Positions 24,942 through 35,216 of a DNA stretch of 64,000 nt are shown here, one piece after another. Where the stretch lies: the NCBI GenBank assembly GCA_024734495.1, contig JALMQS010000099.1:103792320-103856319 (forward strand). Direction: 5' to 3'. The DNA comes from Forficula auricularia. Its lineage: Eukaryota > Arthropoda > Insecta > Dermaptera > Forficulidae. Position numbers and translations under genes: made by a program. The notes beneath the pieces were generated by a model. The model made no database searches, was not told the origin of the DNA, and worked only from the letters and a program-made list of their open reading frames with translations. Each line of letters starts with the position of its first letter. Within the stretch, counting starts at the first letter, position 1.

Positions 24942-25257
24942 CAATTATCAAAGATTTTACTAGATATGTTTATATTTCATGTAGGAGGGTCTTGTCCCCT
25001 CGGGAGTCGAACCCAAGCACTAGTGCGCTTTCCGGGCAACTAGTTACTTTATTCAATTATCAAAGATTTTGCTAGATATGTTTATATTTCATGTAGGAGG
25101 GTCTTGTCCCCTCGGGAGTCGAACCTAAGCACTAGTGTGCTTTCCGGGCAACTAGTTACTTGCCCGGAAAGCGTACTAGTGCTTGGGTTCGACTCCTGAG
25201 GGACAAGACCCTCCTACATGAAATATAAACATATCTAGTAAAATCTTTGATAATTGA
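24942..25257. repeat. tRNA-like foldback: two direct arms plus one inverted arm
   Basis: Arms 24942-25043, 25055-25160 and 25161-25257 (inverted). Common parts are TAGATATGTTTATATTTCAT, GTAGGAGGGTCTTGTCCC and a minus-strand B-box-like GGGTTCGACTCCCG. A single arm tip recurs at 28240-28300. Confidence 0.75.
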
Positions 25258-25439
25258 CCTAAATTCATGTTAGTAAGATTTAATTGTTTTAAAAGTCATA
25301 AATTAATAAATTTAAGTGTAGTATAAATATTGAAAAAAATTATAATCACACTGCACTCTGAATATGCATAAATGATTTGGAGGTGGTTGGCTAATACATG
25401 CTAAAATTTCGTTAGTATGAATTAATTTTCATAATCAGC

Positions 25440-25660
25440 TTAAGGGCGCAAGTACTCCCCTTTCCCGGACCAATGGGGAGCCTCGAATTGATCACGTGGT
25501 CTAAGCTCCGCCTCCCTAGTCGTTGGTGGCACCGCCCCTTTTCTCGAGGGCGCTGAGCGGAAATTCAGTGGGCTAAATGCTACTGGACATTTGAATATCA
25601 CCAGAAGGATCTGCTCAATCAACCCTTTGACATTCTCTGCAAGGCGCCGACACCAAAAAG
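25440..25660 (+). promoter_or_regulatory. GC-rich island with candidate promoter and 5' exon
   Basis: A locally GC-rich, apparently non-repetitive stretch in an AT-rich region. It holds CCAAT (25470-25474), an E-box CACGTG (25493-25498), an arthropod-type initiator TCAGT (25565-25569) and then about 95 bases ending in a strong splice donor (AAAAAG then GTAAGC at 25661). This fits a TSS plus a noncoding first exon. The nearest downstream host coding exon on this strand is the bHLH exon at 33927, so it may be that gene's first exon. The link is inferred; no transcript evidence is available. Confidence 0.45.
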
Positions 25661-25734
25661 GTAAGCAAAACTATTACTATTAATCATTAATTAATTAATA
25701 AAAGTAAAGGGTGTGTAGTTTCACAGTGAATGAA

Positions 25735-26030
25735 ATAAAAATCAAAGAGGTTTATACAAACTCAATATATTTCGGATTATTAGTCCATCATCAGGAGTTT
25801 ACAGGTTAAAAACTAATAATATTTGAACATGTGATCACAAAATATAACATCTAAATCATACGTAAACTCCTGATGATGGACTAATAATCCGAAATATATT
25901 GATAACTTTTAAGGAGTTAGGTGTTGGTTCTAGGTGAAACATTTTATTATTATACGAAATATATTGAGTTTGTATAAGCCTCTTTGAGTTTTATTTCATT
26001 CACTGCGAAACTACACACCCTTTACTTTAT
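25735..26030. repeat. Palindromic hammerhead-like unit, family E
   Basis: Arms begin at AAAGTAAAGGGTGTG and end at its complement (ACACCCTTTACTTT). The right arm is interrupted by a short element that contains the TAGGTGAAACATTTTATTAT motif, also found near 26040 and 51035. Confidence 0.7.
25756..25803 (-). ncRNA. Hammerhead-like ribozyme motif, family E
   Basis: Minus strand: helix I AAACTC/GAGTTT, CTGATGA, extra T, GGA...TCC, GAAA then TATAT and U. The A15.1 to U16.1 stretch ATATAT is self-complementary like ACGT in family A. The plus partner at 25866-25975 is split by an insertion at 25905-25950. Confidence 0.5.
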
Positions 26031-26289
26031 TAAATAATATGATGTTTCACCTAAAACCTACACCACTTTCCTTAAGTAAAATCATTAATTAATATTAACC
26101 AAATTTAGGAATCGCTCTCGTGGAATAATAAATAAAATCAAAGTATTCAATTGTTTTATAATTAAAAAAATAAAATTATTTTAAAAAACGCTCTTCAAAA
26201 CGTTTATATTAAATCCATATATTTCTGGAGAATCTCTCCCTTTATCCATGGAAATTTTTGAATTGAAAAAATAAAAAATAAATTGACAC

Positions 26290-26880
26290 GTACTGATGTG
26301 GCAATCGACTTGACTTTTCCATACACTTCTGGTTGAGTTTGGTCCAAGGGCCTAGATTTTTATTTTTTGACACCACCCCCCACCCCCTAATTTTCCCGCC
26401 AGAAAAAAAATATTTTCGTCACTATAGGTTCATTTTATGGTATATTTCATTTTTCTTGTTTTTTTAGTTTGAAAATATTATAATTTTAAATTTTAACCCC
26501 AATCCCCTCCCCTCTTAATTTTGGGTCGATGTGCACCAAAATTTAATCAGATCTTAATCTCAATGCACCAAAACTACGTGTGAAATTTGGTTTTGATATT
26601 TATACTACTTTTTGAGCTAGCTCGTCTACAAAATTTGGTAACACACTGACTAACAGACATTTTGACAAAACAGTTATTATATCAAAAAATATAATTTTTT
26701 CGATGTTCGCTTATAAGGGTTTTTTGTAGACCGAAATGCCATAGTTTCGTCCAATTTTTTTTAATCAAAATAGTTTAAGCCGTTTAAGAGATATTTAAAA
26801 AAAAGAAGCAAAAAACACTTTTTTCATTCACGATTACAATACTTGACCATACCCTGTATGGTAAAGTAAAAAGTTGCTTT
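26290..26880 (+). repeat. P-family repeat (plus)
   Basis: Same landmarks as 380-1131, ending ACCATACCCTGTATGGTAAA. Confidence 0.7.
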
Positions 26881-27103
26881 TTAACTATGAGAAAAGATTT
26901 TAAAAATCATAGAAAAAATAATATTTTTTAGGGAAAAATAATTTTTCATAAATATTCAAATTTTTTTTGAATTAAAGGTAATTTGGTCATTAAGACAATT
27001 TTTATAATTGTCTTTATTCAAAATATTTAATTAATATTTAATATTTAATTTTTTAGTGTTTAATGCTTTTTCTTCATCTTCGGTCTACTAGGAATATTTT
27101 CCA

Positions 27104-27791
27104 ACGAGGGGTGAACAGCGACCCAATATGCTGTACACATACTTCCACTTGTACTTCCAAATATTTCCAAGTACTTCCAAATATTTTCAAGTACTTCCAA
27201 ATATTTCCAAATACTTCCAAATATTTCCAAGTACTTCCAAATAATTCCAAGTACTTCCAAATATTTCCAAGTACTTCCAACCATTCCCAAGTGCTTCCAA
27301 AAATTTCCAAGCACTTTCAAATATTTTCAAGTACTTCCAACCATTCCCAAGTGCTTCCAAATATTTCCAAGCACTTCCAAATATTTTCAAGTACTTTCAA
27401 ATATTTCCAAGTACTTCCAAATATTTCCAAGTACTTCCAAATATTTCCAAGCACTTTCAAATATTTTCAAGTACTTCCAACCATCCCCAAGTGCTTCCAA
27501 ATATTTCCAAGCACTTCCAAATAATTCCAAGTATTTCCAACCATTCCCAAGTATTTCCAAGCACTTTCAAATATTTCCAAGTACTTCCAACCATTCCCAA
27601 GTATTTCCAAGCACTTTCAAATATTCCCAAGTATTTCCAAGCACTTTCAAATATTTCCAAGCACTTTCAAAAATTTCCAAGCACTTTCAAATATTTCCAA
27701 GTTTTTCCAAATATTTCTAAGTACTTCCAAATATTTCCAAAATACTTCCAAAGAGGTGTACACCTACTTCAAATCGCGGATCACCCCTCGT
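27104..27791. mobile_element. ACGAGGGGTGA-ended element filled with a minisatellite
   Basis: Inverted ends ACGAGGGGTGA and TCACCCCTCGT, with subterminal GTACAC(C)TACTTC on both sides. The interior is a ~600-bp array (27151-27752) of TTCCAAGTAC/TTCCAAATAT decamers. A compact relative at 51370-51533 and a one-ended relative at 29776-29842 have little or no array. Long open frames across it are a by-product of the period and are not genes. Confidence 0.8.
27151..27752 (+). repeat. 20-bp minisatellite (two 10-bp halves), about 30 copies
   Basis: Alternating TTCCAAGTAC and TTCCAAATAT with variants (CCATTCCCAA, GCACTTTCAA). The higher-order pattern suggests repeated local duplication. Confidence 0.95.
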
Positions 27792-28431
27792 TTTCCAAGT
27801 ATATTCATAGCAAAATTTTAGTTAAAAACTATATTGATTTCATCAAGTATCGCGATCGCACAAGCAGAAGATGAGTTCAGATTTCTTACGATTCATGATA
27901 AGAATTAAATAAATCTGCTACTCATGGGAAAATACTTTTTAATTTTTGTAAATTAATTATTTATTTGTTCCAAAGCTGCAGAGCCTAATTGAATTCAATT
28001 TACAGACATCTTTTCTTAATTCGTATCATTTCACTTGTACATGTGAACTGAGGCGTCAAGACACTTCTCCGAAGGTCCTAAGTAAATAAATTATTTTGAA
28101 TTTTTTTTCATGGATATATGGATATATTATTATTATTTTATTCTTCTACAAACATTATATTTTAAGAGAAGGAAATGAGTGTCTATTTGAGAAAGAAAGT
28201 TCGAATTTATTCTCAAAATCAACTCGCGATATTTAATCAAGACCCTCCTACATGCAATATAAACATATCTATTGTATTAAAATCTTTGATTTGACCTAAA
28301 TTCATTTTCGTTAATTATATTTTAATTTAAATCATGATTTATTTGGGATCCCTTAGTGAAGGGAGAAAATTTTACCAAGGGTCTCCTGATTTTGATAGTA
28401 AAATAAATGATGATATATTTGGGATCCCTTA

Positions 28432-28636
28432 GGTTCAGTTGTATGTCTGTTGGTAAACTCTTTTTAAACGTTGACAAAGGGTAAATCCTTAGAATTCACC
28501 TTGTGCCCGACTGGATGACCAATCAGATGAAAGTGCCTGTCATCTGATTGGCCATCACTCGGGCACAAGGTGAATTTTAAGGATCTACCCTTGTCAACGT
28601 TTAAAAAGAGTTTACCAACCGACATACAACTGCCAC
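28432..28636. mobile_element. PIF/Harbinger-like foldback MITE, TTA TSD
   Basis: TTA at 28429-28431 and 28637-28639. Ends GGTTCAGTTGTATGTC and GACATACAACTGCCAC are inverted, and the whole element folds back. It interrupts a GGGATCCCTTAGTGAAGGGA repeat whose empty form is at 29171. Confidence 0.8.
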
Positions 28637-28737
28637 TTAGTGGAGGGAGAAAATTTTACCAAGGGTCCCCCATTACCTATACCCTACCTTATTTTTTGAT
28701 TTTCATAGGAAAATAAATGATGATTTGGGATCCCTTA

Positions 28738-28845
28738 GGGCCACTTTCAGTGCCTGTCATCTGATTGGCCATCCCAGTCCCTCCATTTACCATCTACCCT
28801 TTGTCACTTGTAAAAAGCATTTACTTTGCGACATACAACCGGCCC
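28738..28845. mobile_element. PIF/Harbinger-like half MITE at the equivalent site
   Basis: TTA at 28735-28737 and 28846-28848, in a second copy of the same host repeat at the same base. The left half of the foldback is mostly deleted. Confidence 0.75.
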
Positions 28846-28891
28846 TTAGTGAAAAAAGAAAATTTTACCAAGGGTCCCCCATTACCTATAC

Positions 28892-29146
28892 CAGAGGTGG
28901 GGAACCTTTTTACCCTGAGAGGCCACATTTAAAATAGCAGTAACAAAGGAGGCCACATAAGTTTCAATTCCGATAAATGTAACTTTTGTAAAGTTATTTC
29001 TGTTCAAATTCAATTTTTTTTTTTTTTTATTTTAAATTCAATTTTTTTTTTAAATTCAGTTTTTCTTTATTTCAAATTCATTTTGAGGCAACATAAGAAA
29101 TTCAAAAGTCATATAAGGCCTTATGGCCACAGGTTCCCCACCTCTG
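28892..29146. mobile_element. hAT MITE with 8-bp TSD
   Basis: TSD ACCTATAC at 28884-28891 and 29147-29154. TIRs CAGAGGTGGGGAACCT and AGGTTCCCCACCTCTG. 255 bp, non-coding. Confidence 0.9.
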
Positions 29147-29839
29147 ACCTATACCTTACCTTATATATTTGGGATCCCTTAGTGAAGGGAGAACATTTTA
29201 CCAAGGGTCCCCCATTACCTATACCTTACCTTATTTCTTGATTTTGATAGGTAAATAAAATTCGATTTCTAGGAAAATTGAAACTTTTATTTGAATGAAT
29301 ATTTTGAAATAAAGAAGAAAAATCATATAATTTGGCTAAATATAATTGAAAATTATATATTTGAGAAGCCTCTTAGAAGGGAGAAAAATTTTTTTCCAAA
29401 GGTTTACCCTTATGAATTTTTTTGCTTGTTGGAAAAAATTATACTAAAATTTAGATTAATAAATTTATATAGAGGTAAATAAATTCTAATTTTATTAATA
29501 TGTCTTGGAAAAAATATATTTTTCCACGTTTCTCTGATAGGTAGATATAATATTACAAACGGTCCTCTTATTGACTATTTTTTATTTTTGATAAGAAAAT
29601 AAAATTTGAATTCTAAGAATAATTTTACTTTCATTTAAATGAATACTTTTAGATAGAGATGAAACATCTAATTTCGTCAAAATACTTTGGAAAAAATATA
29701 TTTTTGCACCCTTAGGGCCAGTTGTATGTCGGTTGGTAAAGTCTTTGTAAAACCTTAGGATTATAAGGTTTTACTGAGGGATGAACCGCGAACTAATATG
29801 CTGTACACCTACTTCCACTTGTACTTCCAAATATTTTCA

Positions 29840-30360
29840 AGGGCCTAGATTTTCATTTTTTGACCTCCCCCCTCCGCCCCGCATTTTGGGCTGTTAGTTT
29901 TTGAATTTTTAGACTTCTGGGAGCCCACAGATAATGTATACAAAATTTGGTTCAGTTTGCTCAAATGGCCTAGATTTTTAAATTTTAACCCCCCTCCGCC
30001 CCCTTAATTTTGGGTCGGATATGCACAAAAATCTAATCAGCTCTTAATCTTAATGCACCAAGACTACTTGTGAAATTTGGTTTTGATATTCACACTAGTT
30101 TCTGAGGTAGCCTCGTCCACAAAAATTTGGTGACGGACAGACTAACAGAATAACAGACCAACAACCAGATTAACAGACATTTTAACAAAACAATTATTAT
30201 CTCGAAAAATATAATTTTTTCGATGTTCACTTATTAGGGCTTTTTGTAGACCGAAATGCCATGGTTTCGCCCAATTTTTTGAATCAAAATAGTTTGAAAA
30301 AAAACCCACTTTTTTCATGCACGATTACAATACTTGACCATACCGTATGGTAAAGTAAAA
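29840..30360 (+). repeat. P-family repeat (plus)
   Basis: Ends at ACCATACCGTATGGTAAAGT, just before the giant palindrome. A ~60-bp second copy of this end follows the palindrome at 33612-33672. Confidence 0.7.
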
Positions 30361-30627
30361 ATAATAAATAAAGTTTTTGGAACGAAGCGTATTCAAAAGT
30401 ACCTCCGCCCAGAAAGTGTCTGCACGCCAAATGTCAGCGCCATATGCGCGCACTATTCTCACACTTCTGGGGTGGCCTCTGGAGCAAAAGTTTCGGTCGG
30501 GAATCGATTGAATCTTCGATTCAACAGGTATTATTATTACCTCCTCTATTTTCCGCTTATTTATCGAGTCATCCTTCTTTAAAAATTTTTATTAATTTAA
30601 TAGACAGAATAATTAGAATTCAATAAA

Positions 30628-31542
30628 ATGGCATCGAATTCAGAGACAGAACATTCAGAACATTTCGTTATTCAGCAACAACATAATAAAGGTGTGCTTA
30701 CTTAATTAATAAATAAATGAAAATGAAATGAAAATAAATAAAAGAATATTGCAATAATTTACTAATTTATTTATTATATTTCCAGCTAATAGAAGAAAAT
30801 AATCAATTAAAAAAATCTACTAAAGGTAAGCGTTATATATTAATCGTGGGTGTATGTGTAAAATCCCCGTGAATCCCTAATTGATTTCATAACTAATTCC
30901 TATAATTTATTTATTTATTTATTTAATTAATTGAATTTTATTATTTATTTGTTCTATTTAAGGAAATAAAAATTAAAGAAGAAGAAAAATTCTTGGAATT
31001 TGATTTCCAACGAGGATTTGATGAATTATTATTAAAATATCTAAGATTATTTATTTATTTATTATATATAGTATCTATTAGTTAGATATTTATATAATAT
31101 ACTGAGTAAAACATTGTATAAATTCATATACTGTTTTTTCTCAAATTCAAAAATATTTCCAAACAAGTTTGTTCGAGTACCCACCTCTCCATCCCCCCCT
31201 CGATTAGCACTCATGGATTTAATTTTAACATTTTTTATTTTATTTTCTTTGAAGGAAAGAAATAGAAAAAAAGCGAGTACCAAAAAGGTATCGGGAGCGT
31301 GAAAAAAAAAAAACAAGGTACGGTATATAATTTATATACCGTATATTATATATATTATAATATTTTGCAGTGTAATTTTAAATACGACTGTAAAGTTAGT
31401 AGACATCAGACGAGAAATTAATGATTTTATAATCAATTTCAGTATCGGAGAAAAATATAAAAAAAAAACAAGTAGGCAATATCAACAAGAGTATCGACAA
31501 AGAATAAAAGAAAAAATACAAAAGATCCAAGGTATGGTATGA
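30628..31542 (+). pseudogene. Exon-like remnants in the left palindrome arm
   Basis: The arm has a series of exon-like blocks with GT/AG edges. The first starts at ATG 30628 in a good context (MASNSETEH) and ends at a GTGTGC donor. A short block before a GTAAGC donor reads EENNQLKKSTK. Others include KFLEFDFQRGFDELLLKY and, near 31459-31540, RQYQQEYRQRIKEKIQKIQ before a GTATGG donor. The left copy of the charged block at 31255-31312 is damaged, while its right-arm counterpart reads KEIRKKAEYQKRYRERE. I do not recognise the family. The phases do not all connect, so this may be a decayed gene or the cargo of the palindromic element. Confidence 0.3.
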
Positions 31543-32454
31543 AAATTATATACATTTTTAATAAATTTATTATTACCATTAATAACTGTAATTAATTTTA
31601 GTACTTACTACTATCGATGCTGTTTTCTCGAGATATTTGGCAAAAATCGAATCACAAATATATATATCTTATTTTAGTTACCATAAAGCTATAGTTTCTA
31701 TGATAGAACATAATTAGGCTTAATTATTATTATTCATATAAATACCTGTTTCTTTTGTATATTATTATTATTATATATTATATATTTTTATAAATCATTG
31801 TAAATAAAATAAAGGTGTTAAGATAATTTTATAAAGTAGTTTCTTTGCTTTTTATCGATAAAAAATCATAATAAAAAATGTATACCTGAATAATTATTTT
31901 CTTTACTGAATACTTAGAATTGATATTCTATAATAATTAAAAGTCGATCTGTGTCGTAGGACATCGGATAGGAACGAAGTTCCTTATTATAAAAATATTA
32001 ATTTTAAGTTCTATTCTAGGTATAAAGAAAAATAATTATTCGGGTATACATTTTTTATTATGATTTTTTTATCGATAAAAAGCAAAGAAACTACTTTATA
32101 AAATTATCTTAACACCTTTATTTTATTTACAATGATTTATAAAAATATATAATATATAATAATAATAATATACAAAAAGAAACAGGTATTTATATGAATA
32201 ATAATAATTAAGCCTAATTATGTTCTATCATAGAAACTATAGCTTTATGGTAACTAAAATAAGATATATATATTTGTGATTCGATTTTTGCCAAATATCT
32301 CGAGAAAACAGCATCGATAGTAGTAAGTACTAAAATTAATTACAGTTATTAATGGTAATAATAAATTTATTAAAAATGTATATAATTTTCATACCATAAC
32401 CTTGGATCTTTTGTATTTTTTCTTTTATTCTTTGTCGATACTCTTGTTGATATT

Positions 32455-33312
32455 GCCTACTTGTTTTTTTTTTTATATTTTTCTCCGATACTGAAATTGA
32501 TTATAAAATCATTAATTTCTCGTCTGATGTCTACTAACTTTACAGTCGTATTTAAAATTACACTGCAAAATATTATAATATATATAATATACGGTATATA
32601 AATTATATACCGTACCTTGTTTTTTTTTTTTCACGCTCCCGATACCTTTTTTGGTACTCGGCTTTTTTTCGTATTTCTTTCCTTCAAAGAAAAATAAAAT
32701 AAAAAATGTTAAAATTAAATCCATGAGTGCTAATCGAGGGAGGGGATGGAGAGGTGGGTACTGAACAAACTTGTTTGGAAATATTTTTGAATTTGAGAAA
32801 AAACAGTATATGAATTTATACAATGTTTTACTCAGTATATTATATAAATATCTAACTAATAGATACTCTAATAATAAATAAATAAATAATCTTAGATATT
32901 TTAATAATAATTCATCAAATCCTCGTTGGAAATCAAATTCCAAGGAATTTTTCTTCTTCTTTTAATTTTTATTTCCTTAAATAGAATAAATAAATAATAA
33001 AATTCAATTAATTAAATAAATAAATAAATAAATTATAGGAATTAGTTATGAAATCAATTAGGGATTCACGGGGATTTTTACACATACACCCACGATTAAT
33101 ATATAACGCTTACCTTTAGTAGATTTTTTTTAATTGATTATTTTCTTCTATTAGCTGGAAATATAATAAATAAATTAGTAGAATTATTGCAATATTCTTT
33201 TATTTATTTTCATTTCATTTTCATTTATTTATTAATTAAGTAAGCACACCTTTGTTATTTGTTGCTGAATAACGAAATGTTCTGAAATGTTCTGTCTCTG
33301 AATTCGATGCCA
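32455..33312 (-). pseudogene. Exon-like remnants in the right palindrome arm
   Basis: Mirror copy of the blocks in the left arm, read on the minus strand. The first block starts at the ATG ending at 33312 (MASNSETEHF). A one-base difference shifts its frame relative to the left copy. The block at about 32630-32690 encodes KEIRKKAEYQKRYRERE, and joins in phase to a block with SRQYQQEYRQRIKEKIQ. Repeated Y-x-x-x-Y-R-x-R spacing suggests a charged helical protein. Function unknown. Confidence 0.3.
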
Positions 33313-33926
33313 TTTTATTGAATTCTATTATTCTGTCTATTAAATTAATAAAATTTTTAAAGAGGATTATTTCGATAAATAGAAGCAGAGAGGTAGAGGA
33401 GGGTAATGAAATAAATTTGTTGAATCGAAAGATCTTAAACATCGAACAGCACGATTCCCGACCAGAGCGCAAGCCAGAGGCCCCGCCCCGTAGCGGTTGA
33501 GTGATGCGCGCGTACGAGCATTGGCTCGCTTGTTTTTATTTAACGTTACGGACACTTTTCAGACTAGGGTACTAAATCTCCCCGAGGCGTCCCATAAGTT
33601 CACTTCGTTCCAAAAAAACCACTTTTTCATGCACGATTACAATACTTGACCATACCCTGTATGGTAAAGTAGAAAATAATAAACAATAACCCGCGAGTTT
33701 TGCACTATTCGTCAAAGCTGCAAACAGCGTACAGGGTATTGAAAAAGCTTCACTTTTGTTTACTTTACGTTCATTTATTCATTGTTTGAATGTGAATAGC
33801 CTGAATGTTCCATGAATGAGCCTCTTTTGGAAAACATTTTAATTAATTTAAACGAAGGTTAGATTTTTAAAAAAATGTTGTTATCGATTTTTTGCTTAAA
33901 ATTTTTTATTGATAGATTGTTTCTAG

Positions 33927-34243
33927 TCGAGATGCCTCGCCGAAGACTCCGTACCCGAGATGTTTCACCTTATAAAGCGCATCAGCAGAGAGGATTCAAT
34001 AACATGTCACCACTCTCAAATGGAGAAAAACCTGAACAACGTAATGCAGCAAATGCTCGGGAACGTGCCAGGATGAGGGTGTTGAGTAGGGCGTTTTGTC
34101 GACTGAAAACTACTCTGCCATGGGTACCTGCGGATACCAAACTCTCTAAGCTGGATACCTTACGTTTGGCTACCAGCTACATTGCACACCTAAGAACAAT
34201 GCTAGGCCAAGAAGACAATTCGAGGGTGCAGCCCTTGAGTTTG
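33927..34243 (+). CDS. HLH54F: bHLH transcription factor, TCF21/musculin/HLH54F family, exon A (bHLH domain)
   Basis: This exon encodes the DNA-binding and dimerisation domain of a class II bHLH factor, which would act in the nucleus as an E-protein heterodimer on E-boxes; in insects this family acts in visceral mesoderm (family knowledge). From the ATG at 33932 the peptide begins [11 protein letters not shown]. The basic region ([14 protein letters not shown]) is followed by helix 1 ([12 protein letters not shown]), the loop [10 protein letters not shown] and helix 2 ([18 protein letters not shown]), about residues 37-91. This is the musculin/TCF21 signature. An upstream in-frame ATG at 33875 would add 19 hydrophobic residues, but a splice acceptor (tttctag) ends at 33926, so I prefer 33932 and expect an upstream exon. 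The exon ends in codon phase 0 at a GC donor (TTTG then GCAAGT). Reading through would hit a stop at 34295. Orthology to HLH54F rather than another family member is inferred. Confidence 0.9.
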
Positions 34244-34537
34244 GCAAGTACCTTAATCAACTTAGAAACTTATGTTTCATTATTCTGTATTCAGTAAGTC
34301 TTTGCCATAACGTTAATTTCAAAGAGGATGAGATAGATGGGAAGGCTCCCATGAGACTATGTTAAAAAAGAGTATGACAATTTGAGGGTGCAGCCCTTGA
34401 GTTTGGCAAGTACCTTAATTAACCTAGCACAAAAACTTATGTTTAATTATTCTGTATTCAGTCTTTGGCACAACGTTAATTTCAAAGTGGTTGAGATAGA
34501 TGTAAAGGCTCCCATGATACTATGTTAAAAAAGAGTA
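34214..34537 (+). repeat. 162-bp tandem duplication spanning the exon A splice donor
   Basis: The last ~30 bases of exon A, the GC donor and ~130 bases of intron occur twice in a row. The two donors (GCAAGT at 34244 and 34406) are exactly 162 bp apart, and the copies differ by scattered substitutions and small indels. Use of the second donor would keep intron sequence from the first copy, including the in-frame stop at 34295, so only the first donor gives a full protein. Confidence 0.9.
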
Positions 34538-34539
34538 TG

Positions 34540-35210
34540 CGAGTTTTAGCGCCTCTAGTGACCATGATCATGAAAAGATTTAGGACTATAAATATTTACA
34601 AATTGTACAAAACGATCGATAATCAATAACCAACATATTTTGAGTGATAATACTTTATTTAAAATATAATTTACTTACATTAAATCATTTTACCCCCTTG
34701 TCGACAGGAGAAAATGTTGCAAAGGGTGCCCCCCTTTAATGACTATTTTTTTTGATTTTGATAGGAAAATAAAATTTCGACATTGTCTTAGCTGCTTTAT
34801 TTTAAAGTAGAATATAATTGTGAATAGCCCCGAGAGGGTGGTCTTTTGAAATGGGGGGGGGGTGTTTGGGGGCGCCGGGTGTAAACAGCTGTCGCTGGCC
34901 ACGCGCCCGACTTCAAATGAACCCATTCCACAATACACGATTAACGACAAGCAATTTATAGCCTGTTTATTTACATGGCATGTGCCTATTAAACAAATAG
35001 GTTCAAACAAGAGGGCAAGGGGATCCTTAACGCGTACAAAAGACTTCTTCTTAAGAATTTAATTATGTATCATTCAATTTTTTATTTTTTCATTACCAGC
35101 TCCATTACTCCATATTTTTTCACGTTCTATGAACTCCATATTATTGACGCATAAGAGTTTTTTAAGAAGAGATATTTCAAATATTCCTCTCCATTCAGAA
35201 GAGAAATCTA
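34540..35210. other. Intron stretch with GC-richer island
   Basis: 34820-35040 is GC-richer with a G run (34852-34861). I see no splice sites or domain in it. 34690-34790 resembles the 29.2-kb GGGATCC-type repeat. Confidence 0.4.
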
Positions 35211-35216
35211 TTATAT

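Larger units (their letters stand above)
30373..33617. repeat. Giant palindrome, two ~1.5-kb arms with a ~100-bp spacer
   Basis: Left arm 30373 to about 31905 is repeated in reverse complement at about 32023-33617. The inner ~1.3 kb is near-identical, with only scattered substitutions and 1-base indels; the outer ~120 bp is more diverged. Outer tips read TTTTTGGAACGAAG and CTTCGTTCC. The spacer contains GGAACGAAGTTCC (31971-31983), which resembles the tips. Direct repeats of ~60 bp from the P-family 3' end (about 30303-30360 and 33612-33672) flank the palindrome. It ends about 310 bp before exon A of the bHLH gene. A transcript of it would form a long hairpin. Confidence 0.9.

Noticed and set aside
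27060..27874. Several long open frames on both strands rich in KYFQVLPNISK-like or GSTWKYLEV-like repeats
   Set aside because: They are translations of the 20-bp minisatellite; a 10/20-bp period without stops keeps several frames open on both strands.
32512..32943. 143-residue minus-strand frame in the palindrome as one protein
   Set aside because: It runs through AT-rich intron-like sequence between better exon blocks, and the left-arm counterpart is not open over the same length.
33875..33931. Upstream ATG of the bHLH frame as true start
   Set aside because: It adds a hydrophobic AT-rich leader spanning a good splice acceptor; the ATG at 33932 is more plausible.
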